Shown here piece by piece: positions 56,830 to 64,000 of a DNA stretch of 64,000 bases. Under the pieces are notes generated by a model. It did no database searches and had not been told where the DNA came from. It was given only the letters and a program-made list of their open reading frames with translations. The stretch is from contig CM033120.1 of NCBI GenBank assembly GCA_019321725.1, forward strand, positions 2,578,275 through 2,642,274, in the 5' to 3' direction. How positions within the stretch are numbered: position 1 is the stretch's first letter; each line of letters opens with the position of its first letter. The position numbers and the translations under genes are program-made. The stretch comes from Paulownia fortunei (Eukaryota; Streptophyta; Magnoliopsida; Lamiales; Paulowniaceae).

Positions 56830-58300
56830 AAGTGGTTGCACATTAATCTCTCATACATAGATTGATGGATGAAAAATACCTCACATTAATTTGCTTGTTG
56901 ATTGTCCACAGGGAGTGATCATTTTGAAGTCAAAATATACAACGTGATCTTGAAAAACAGTGGAATACATTTCTACGTTTTTCTCTTCTAGGATTGAAGA
57001 AATAGGACTAGGTAATGTTGTGCAATTCATCTCCGATAATGCCTCTAACTGCATAGTTGTTGGATATATGATTGAACAAAATTATCCACACATTGTGAAG
57101 ACATCGTGTGCAACACATTGTTTGGATTTGATTCTAGAGGATATTGATGAGCTTCCACTTGTAAAATTAACTCTAGAAGTTGTTCGAAAAGTTAAGTTTA
57201 TATACAAGTATCAACAAGTTTTGGACTTGATGAGGTATCACACTAATGGAAAAGAACTAATGCATCTGGGCATGACTCAATTTACCACACAGATTTATTT
57301 GCTTACAAGAAATTCTTAAAGAGGAAGAAATATTACATGGTTGATTCTAATGAGTGGAGGAATATGTCTCAAATTAATATTACTGATGGTAAAGAAGTAA
57401 CTAGTATTATTAAGAGAAATGACTTTTTGGTAAGAGAGAAGGAAATAATAGAGGTTATTGAGCCACTTGTTAAAGTTTTAAGGATGGTTGATGGAGATGG
57501 TTCTACTATTGACTATTTATATGCTGCCATGAATAAAACAAAGGAGTCTATTAAGACATATTAAAAAAATAATATTTATAAATTTATGTCTTATTAAAAA
57601 ATAATAATGATCGATGGTATAAAACTGTATTCAATGACTTGTATGTTGTTGTGGTTGTTTTGAACTCAAGTTTGTTCTCGAATTATCTTGATAGATAAAG
57701 AAACAAAACCAACTCTTGAAAGAATAATCCACAAAATGGTGTCTGCTGAAGATTGGAAGAATTTAACTGAAAAACTCTTGCAATATGTTGGTCGAAAATC
57801 AATTATATTCACTGAATTTGTAGTGAATGGTTTAAATGATGCACATCCAAGTAAGTTTTGTGATTCCTTTAGTATTCACATTATTTTCTTCCAAAAGATA
57901 TTATACTTGAGCTTTTGAATTTTTTGATTTATGTTTCTTTTGAATGGTTTTAAGTCATAGTTTTTAATAGGAATATGGTGGGAGCTATTTGTAGCAGAAA
58001 TTCCAACTTTGTAGAAAATAGCTATCAAAATACTTAGCCAACCATGTAGTGCATCAGCCTGTGAAAGAAATTGAAGTGCATTTGAAGTTACTCATATGAA
58101 GAAAAAAAATTGATTGGAGCCAAAAAATAATAATTTGTAGTTTGGTGTTTGTGCATATAAATTTGCACATGAAGAAAATTTCAAAAAACAAGGAAATCAA
58201 TGATACCACTCCTATATATCTTGAGAATATTAATGTGTTTGGGGAGATGGATGAGTTTTACTACAATGAAAGGGAACCGAATGATAGTGTTGCATGAAGA
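56830..58300 (+). pseudogene. hAT transposase relic (DUF659 and hAT dimerisation regions)
   Basis: Plus-strand fragments in order: GVIFLKS near 56915, then a DUF659-like block (NVVQFISDNASNCIVVGYMI, TSCATHCLDLILEDIDELP). The central helical region follows (EWRNMSQINITDGKEV, LVKVLRMVDGDGSTIDYLYA). Near 58020-58130 comes the C-terminal dimerisation region (KILSQPCSASACERN). Stops and frameshifts separate them, and the first catalytic and zinc-finger (BED) parts are missing. No flanking hAT termini were recognised. Confidence 0.85.
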
Positions 58301-59639
58301 CATGGAACAAAATCAAAGTGAATTTCAACTTAATTTTGATTAGTTTTAGTTGATCAGTCGTTAATTTTAAAATAATTTTCATCCCATTCCAATTCAATAA
58401 ATTTTCTAGATTTGTTTGTTTTAGTAGTTTGTTCACTTCTTTAGTGACTTAGTGATATGAGTCTTGATTTTTGAGAAAGGGGAATGTTTAATTTAAATTT
58501 TATGAGAGGACATTTTTGTTTACAAGAAAAAATGCATTTCAATGGAGCAATTTGTTCACTTTTCTAGCATGTAAATTTCAGTATTCTAAGTGTTTAGCTT
58601 TTAAGAATTAGTTTATAGTACCTTTTTTGCCAATTACTAGAATTACTCATTATTTACAAAAAAATATAAATAAAGAGTAAGTACAATGAAAATTTGAATT
58701 GAAAAATATCTCGCAAGATACAATATTACACTATTTAGTATTAGTGATTTAATAGCTCAACATCACTAGAAAGAAAAAAAGAGTTACTTCCACCAATTTA
58801 ATAAATTTTTTATTACTTAGATGAAGCCCATAAGTCAAAATTCAACTTTTATCTCAATAAAAGATAAAAGTAAAGAAATTTCATAATTTAATATCTAAAT
58901 GAATAAATCTCGATCTATTCTCGATTAATCTTTCGATTTCAGTCCATTCAACGATATTTTTCTAGTTTCTTTCGTATTTACCCAAATAAAATTCAAATTA
59001 TAGATTATTAATGGTGCCAAATAATTCCCGAAGGTGCTATGGTTCCAATTTCTCTTGAAAATTACTGAGTTGTCACAGTAGGTTGTGGATCCAATTTTAG
59101 GGATTTTAATTTTTTAAGGTGAAATTAAGGATGTGACTCTTACTTGGACAAATTGGGAGAAATTAACAAAACTCTGCTTGCCAAGTGTACATAAAATGAA
59201 GGGAAAACATAACCATCGTGTAATAGTCAAGCCTCACATTACTCACTTGACCAATATGATTCATACACTACATGCTACTTATATGCTAATTTGCATTAAC
59301 ATTTACATGACATCTTATATAACATTCTTAATCGTTAGACCTCTAAGGCTATCACATGATATTAGTGGTTGAGATCTTATAACCTAAGTAAGAAATTCAA
59401 TATTTAGATATGAGAAAGAATATATTGGTCAATCTATTGGATATTCATAGGTTATATGTTATAATTTTAGAAGTGTTAAAGGTGTCACTAGTAAGCTTAT
59501 ATGATTTGATTCAAATTGATCGGGGTGTTTTAAAGGTATACATCCATAAATTAATATACTTGGGATATCAAACATGATATAGTGTGATTTAAGTGTCATA
59601 ATACAAGGTTCATATGTGCATGTGATTTTAGAACTGAAA
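58301..59639. other. AT-rich spacer
   Basis: No gene could be supported. The left edge of the following long LTR may lie anywhere in the last few hundred bases of this stretch. Confidence 0.4.
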
Positions 59640-62091
59640 ACTAGACAATCTATTTAAGAATCGGATGTCAATCGATTTAAAGATCGAATCAACGATTAAG
59701 AAATTATGGTAGAATTTATTATCCGATCGTACAGAAATTAAAATAGGTTGTAAATAAAGAAATAAATACTGAGAAACACCAGACTAGAGTTGTGTAAGTT
59801 GTGTATAATATCATATTTAAACCATCATTTGACACCTCAAGCTTTGTCACCTCATGCTTTCTTATTAAGCTTAAGCTAACATCTCAAGCTAACACCTCAA
59901 ACCCTTCACACTTAAGCCATGACCACACCTTCATTTCAGCCATTTTTAGCTTCCAAACACACACCTTAAGGTCTTCAAGTGCTCCAAATTGATTCCAAGT
60001 TGAAATAAAAGTAAATGAGAAGTGATTACCATCAAGTTTAACCTCAAAATCTGCATAGGTAATATTATTCTACGATTTTGCCTTTGGTTTTCAGATTATT
60101 CTGAATGGGTTTATTGTTTATTAAGCTATTAATATCTCTTATAAAAGTGTTAGAAATTTTTTAGTTAGACTTTGGTGTACAAAGAAAGGGTTTTTGATGA
60201 CAAACACTTAATAGAAAATACTTATGACTGAAACTGTCACCTTACTATTTTCTTGTGTTTTAGGCTTCAAACATGTATGGTATGCTGAATAAAACCTACG
60301 ATTATTATCATTTACATGTCCATATATGAGTTAAGAGTATTGGAATGAATTTGGATTGATTAGAAATTGAAATAGAGCATGATATTGGAGAAACACTCAA
60401 ACTGCGAAAGTAGCAAAATCTGTTTTGGTGTGCTGTGAAGGAGACTGAATTAGGGGAGCTAAATCCATGAGTTGTGGCAAGAATATGACCTAGTTGTCTC
60501 TTTGTATATGTTATCTAAGTGTGCTGAAAATTCAGAAGTGATTGAATATACTTAAGGGTGCCAAAATCATTAATGTCATGAAGTGCGCAAAACTGTCATA
60601 GTAGGAAAAATCTGTTTCAGTATGCTGTGAAGATAGCTGAACTTGAGAAGCTATATCCATGTGTTTTAGCCATTATATGATATGGTTACATTATTTTATA
60701 TGTTATCTAGGTGTGATAAAAATTAGGGAGTGAATGAATATGTGTAAGGGTGTCAAAATCATCATGCAAATTAATGTGGCAGCAAGAAAATGTGAAGTTG
60801 TGAATTTATCCCATTTGGTTCATTAATATGTTCCAGCATAGATGTGGTGCATTCAATCCCTAACGTTTAGGGAGATATTATAAGAGTTATAATACATCAA
60901 TTAAGTGAGGTTAGTATACATTTAAGATGTGGAACAAATGTTCGTAAAAGGTTGTATTCGATTATAGTTTCTAAGTGGTAAGGTTGTTTAGTTAAATTGA
61001 GATTCAAGAACTTTATACTACATTAGGTATAATGAATTCGTTAATTGAGGATGGTGATTGATATCTTATATTTTTACAGATTTTTTTATATTTAGGGTTG
61101 GGGAGTAATACTTAATAAAACATAGAAGTAACACACAACCGATCAAAGGTAAGTGAAAATCCATTTGCAACTACAATACATGGGCATAGTATTTCTTACT
61201 TTATTTATATTAAATGTGATCCTTGTGTCTTGATGAGTATTATAAATATCTTATATTGCATACGTTGCTTGGATGATGGGATATGGGATCTGTTGTGTCA
61301 TTGAACATGCCATTCATCAATATTTACACGTGCATGCATAACACGTGCTCATAGTTGAGGTTTCGCATGCATAACATTATTTTCAGAAAGAAAATATTTT
61401 GGTTGGTCACTATTAGTGTACCGAGGCCTATGTGGATTATTTATATGATATTTTGGGGTACTGCGAGTATTATTTCTCGGAGGATCATAGGGATGGACAG
61501 GGGTTGTGCCTCTGGTGGTCACGAGAGCGTGCACCACTTGACTATGCCCTTATCGACGTCGCTGGTGGGAAGACTTATGGAGAATCACATGGGAAGATAG
61601 GGGGTGGACCTCTAGTGATCCCAAGAGATAGCGTTAGGACTGTGTTGATCTGTTTATGGCCATGTGATTATTGATATTGTTGGAGCTCCTAGAGACTTTT
61701 AAGGATTACTGTGCATAGATGATGACCTGCTGGGTTGTGTTGTGGGCATATTCTAATTTTTACAATTATTATTATTGTGTAAATTGTTGTCTATATATAA
61801 AGGGTTACAATATGCAAAATGTCCTTACTTCTTCCGAAAGTATAAACTATTATTTTGATTTTTGAGTCTATCATATTATAACTTTGGGATGTCGTGTCTT
61901 ATATAACTCTTGAAATTTTATAGTAAATAAGTTTGAGAATAGCGTGATAGGGTTATATGTAAGAAAATACTTTTATTATTTTTCAAAGTGCTACATTTGA
62001 CAAAAAATATATATATACACATGTACACACATGTGTTACCTTGTCAAAATTATTGTTATATTAATATCTATATTTAGTGATGGGGGTGTTA
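59640..62091. repeat. Long LTR of a gypsy-type retrotransposon (solo or 3' LTR)
   Basis: The right end is GGGGGTGTTACA, that is TGTAACACCCCC on minus, the usual terminus of several plant gypsy LTR families. Just outside it the minus strand has a purine-rich GAATGGAGGGAGAATG, which looks like a polypurine tract and suggests a minus-oriented 3' LTR. The interior has passages I associate with long chromovirus or Tat LTRs: a CACCTCAAGCT-type passage near 59840, an internal duplication at 60398-60785, and GCGTGCACCACTTGACTATG near 61530. The left end was not fixed, and orientation rests on the purine tract. Confidence 0.55.
60398..60785. repeat. Two-copy direct repeat, period about 191 bp, within the LTR
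   Basis: Both copies contain AAAATCTGTTT, ATGCTGTGAAG or GTGCTGTGAAG, then CTATATCCATG or CTAAATCCATG, TATGTTATCTA and GTGCCAAAATCAT or GTGTCAAAATCAT in the same order. They start near 60401 and 60592. The divergence is considerable. Confidence 0.8.
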
Positions 62092-62227
62092 CACATTCTC
62101 CCTCCATTCACCCATCTACCCCAAACAAAAACAAAATGGCAACATACCCATCTTCCCCAAACAAGTAGAAAATAGATGAAAGAAGAAGAAAATAGTTGAA
62201 GAGAAAGTTCACCTACCGTTGAAGAAG

Positions 62228-62531
62228 ATGTCGTCCTTTTCATCTTTTAGGATGGTGTACTGTGACTGTAAGACGGGCTCAACTGTGTACTTTTTGGACA
62301 AGTGAAAATCCAAGTAGAAGGTTCCATGGTTGCAAATATTCCTTTATTGCCTGAAATGAACGATTTTTATTTGCCTTGTTTTGAAATTTTTATTTCTATA
62401 TAGCAGAGAAATGGTTGTGACTATTTTATTTGGGAGGATCCACTTATGTGTCCGAGGGCAACGAGCATCATTTGGGATTACGCTGTAAAATTGTCAAGCT
62501 TGAGGATGAAGTTCAGAATCTGACTAAATAG
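62228..62531 (+). pseudogene. GRF-type zinc-finger gene, broken
   Basis: The ATG at 62228 gives MSSFSSFRMVYCDCKTG, the usual start of small plant GRF zinc-finger proteins. After a frame shift near the T-tract at 62290-62294 the motif ENPSRRFHGCKY appears. Following a presumed degenerate intron ending AGCAG at about 62407, NGCDYFIWEDPLMCPRA follows. A second shift leads to the coiled-coil end KIVKLEDEVQNLTK before a stop. The C...C...GC...GCDYF pattern is that of the GRF zinc finger, thought to bind nucleic acid. The gene cannot make a full protein. Confidence 0.75.
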
Positions 62532-63649
62532 AAGCAACAACTTAAATTTCTTCTTATAGTTTCATAGCTTCTTTTCTTAGTAATTTAGTTGGCTTAGGAA
62601 TGAAACTGTAAAATGTAAGTTGATGGGATGCTAAGGTTTTTATTTTGAAAGTGTGTACGGTGAGTGTACGTTGTTGCTAGGATATGTGTTGTATCTTATT
62701 GTAACGTGTGGTGAAGTTATTTTCTTGTTGCAATTTTGGTTTTGGAAGTGTAATGTGTAGTGTATCTTATTATATTTTTAAATTGTAGGACCATATTATG
62801 TCTTTTTCATTTTGTCCATATGTATCCCTTCGTCAACTAATCTCCCGATTGAGTTTACAACATGGATTATAAGTCGAAACCCTTATTGACTTAATATCTA
62901 TGATTCCATTTCAAGTTGCAATGACTCATGATGAATCATTAGAAAACCCCCATCTAACATTCATCATGCCTTGGCCAAGAACTTATGAGTCATAAACTAT
63001 GAAAAAGTAGGAGATTCACTTGTTCTGTCAGACAAGTGACAGATCCTTTATTGGCCACTTATTAACCTCCATACATGTTAATGCAACATCCAACATACCC
63101 TTTTTGTGATTGTTATACAATCAGAAGATACATCAAAATGGTGCACAACATGCACAAGGCTAGTATGGTGCCTCAAGTCCAATGACTAATCGTGTACTAT
63201 CGTAACATGAAAATTCTTACTTTTCGAATAACAAAGTCTTCAACTAAGAAGCACCTGCATACATGCACTAGCTTCATAAGGCCTATTCGGTGTACTTGCT
63301 CTCTAATAAGTACCTGCATATATGCACTAGCATCACTATGCCGATGTCCATTGAGCGAGACATTCTCCTCATACAAGCATGCATCATATGCGCGAGTCTA
63401 TTAGGTTATTCGATGTCCCATCTCAAGAAGCCCTCGACTTGGATCAAATTTAAGACTAAAGTCATAGGGGCATATTCTATGATCGTTATCATATGCACGA
63501 TTATACCCCATAGCTTAATTTGATCTAGGGACTTTAGTTAATTACTAATACATAATTAAAGATAAATAAAATTGCTTATTTTATTAATATGATTTGAGAA
63601 AAAAAAAATTTTTTTACAAATACAAGAGTATAAAAGATGTTCAATCTAA
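62532..63649. other. Non-coding region, probably transposon-derived
   Basis: No gene could be supported. Near 63200-63400 two related phrases occur (AGCACCTGCATACATGCACT and GTACCTGCATATATGCACT), suggesting a repeat. The segment before 63600 ends in a poly-A/poly-T run and looks like inserted repeat sequence. Confidence 0.35.
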
Positions 63650-64000
63650 TTGGTGCACCGAACACTACTCTAACAATCATCACTCTTCATCACATCCTCA
63701 TCTCCTGATTCACCACCATTGAAACCATCCTGCCCCCTTTGTTGACCATCATCTTTATCATATTTTCCTAACCATTCAACATCAATATCAACATTTTCAT
63801 GAAACATTTTATCATATTTAATATTTTTTCTACCCCTTCATCATTGGATTCAAATTCCATATCACAGTCACTATCCTCACAATCCTCACTGTCAACATTG
63901 GCCCCACTAGTCCCTTCTTTCCTAATCACTTTACCCTCTTCATTCCCACAACCCTTTTCATTCCCATCCCTCTCATTGTCTTCATCCCCATATCCCTCAC
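63650..64000 (-). pseudogene. Acidic N-terminal region resembling a MULE (MuDR-like) transposase, partial
   Basis: Read on minus from the right edge, it is rich in Asp/Glu/Gly/Asn (SGANVDSEDCEDSDCDMEF). After a frame shift it continues with KYDKMFHENVDIDVEWLGKY and a DEDVMKSDDC end. Plant MULE transposases commonly begin with an acidic region of this type ahead of the zinc finger and catalytic core. Neither the core nor the start is in the window, so the assignment is tentative. Confidence 0.45.

Noticed and set aside
56960..57918. Functional hAT-derived (domesticated) gene
   Set aside because: The open segments are broken by several stops and frameshifts, and the BED finger and N-terminal catalytic part are missing, so a relic is the better call.

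Overview
This is nuclear DNA of a flowering plant, most likely a eudicot. The genes have GT-AG introns. One is a STRUBBELIG-type receptor kinase with LRR exons of 72 or 66 nt. Intergenic DNA is very AT-rich and loaded with plant LTR retrotransposons (Ty1/copia Tork-like, Ty3/gypsy Tat-like), hAT and Mutator relics and MITE-like repeats. The species cannot be named from the sequence alone.

Left half (1-29 kb) is gene-bearing. A minus-strand STRUBBELIG-receptor-family gene (451-2393) runs off the left edge before its kinase domain and carries an apparent 1-nt deletion in one LRR exon. LIP1, a mitochondrial lipoyl synthase, lies on plus (11408-15210, four exons). A single-exon gene for a small acylated (MGCC) basic/acidic protein lies on plus (18516-19262). 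A two-exon gene for a 149-aa single-pass membrane protein lies on minus (21314-24607) with a 2.8-kb intron. These genes are independent housekeeping or signalling loci and do not form a cluster. Between them lie AT-rich spacers with small tandem repeats, microsatellites and eroded transposons.

Right half (29-64 kb) is a transposon nest with one intact host gene, an intronless kelch-repeat protein on minus (41526-42617). The elements, left to right, are: a gutted copia between diverged LTRs (29214-32218); a nearly complete but dead Tork-type copia (33991-39018) with a second RT-region fragment at 40160-40645; a gag-only LTR element (44606-48038) inserted between two inverted-repeat arms (about 44145 and 48565); a MITE-like repeat (49031-49468); a Ty3/gypsy Tat-type element (49557-56718) with an extra ORF antisense to pol, a 92-bp tandem array and an archaeal-type RNase H, cut off at its 5' side; a hAT transposase relic (56830-58300); a long gypsy-type LTR (about 59640-62091); a broken GRF zinc-finger gene (62228-62531); and an acidic MULE transposase-like segment running off the right edge.

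I found no convincing new multi-gene system. The most unusual structures are the gag-only element nested between inverted arms, the Tat element with its antisense ORF and repeat array, and the GRF zinc-finger relic near a MULE-like segment. All splice sites, boundaries and similarities were read by eye; no alignment or database search was run.
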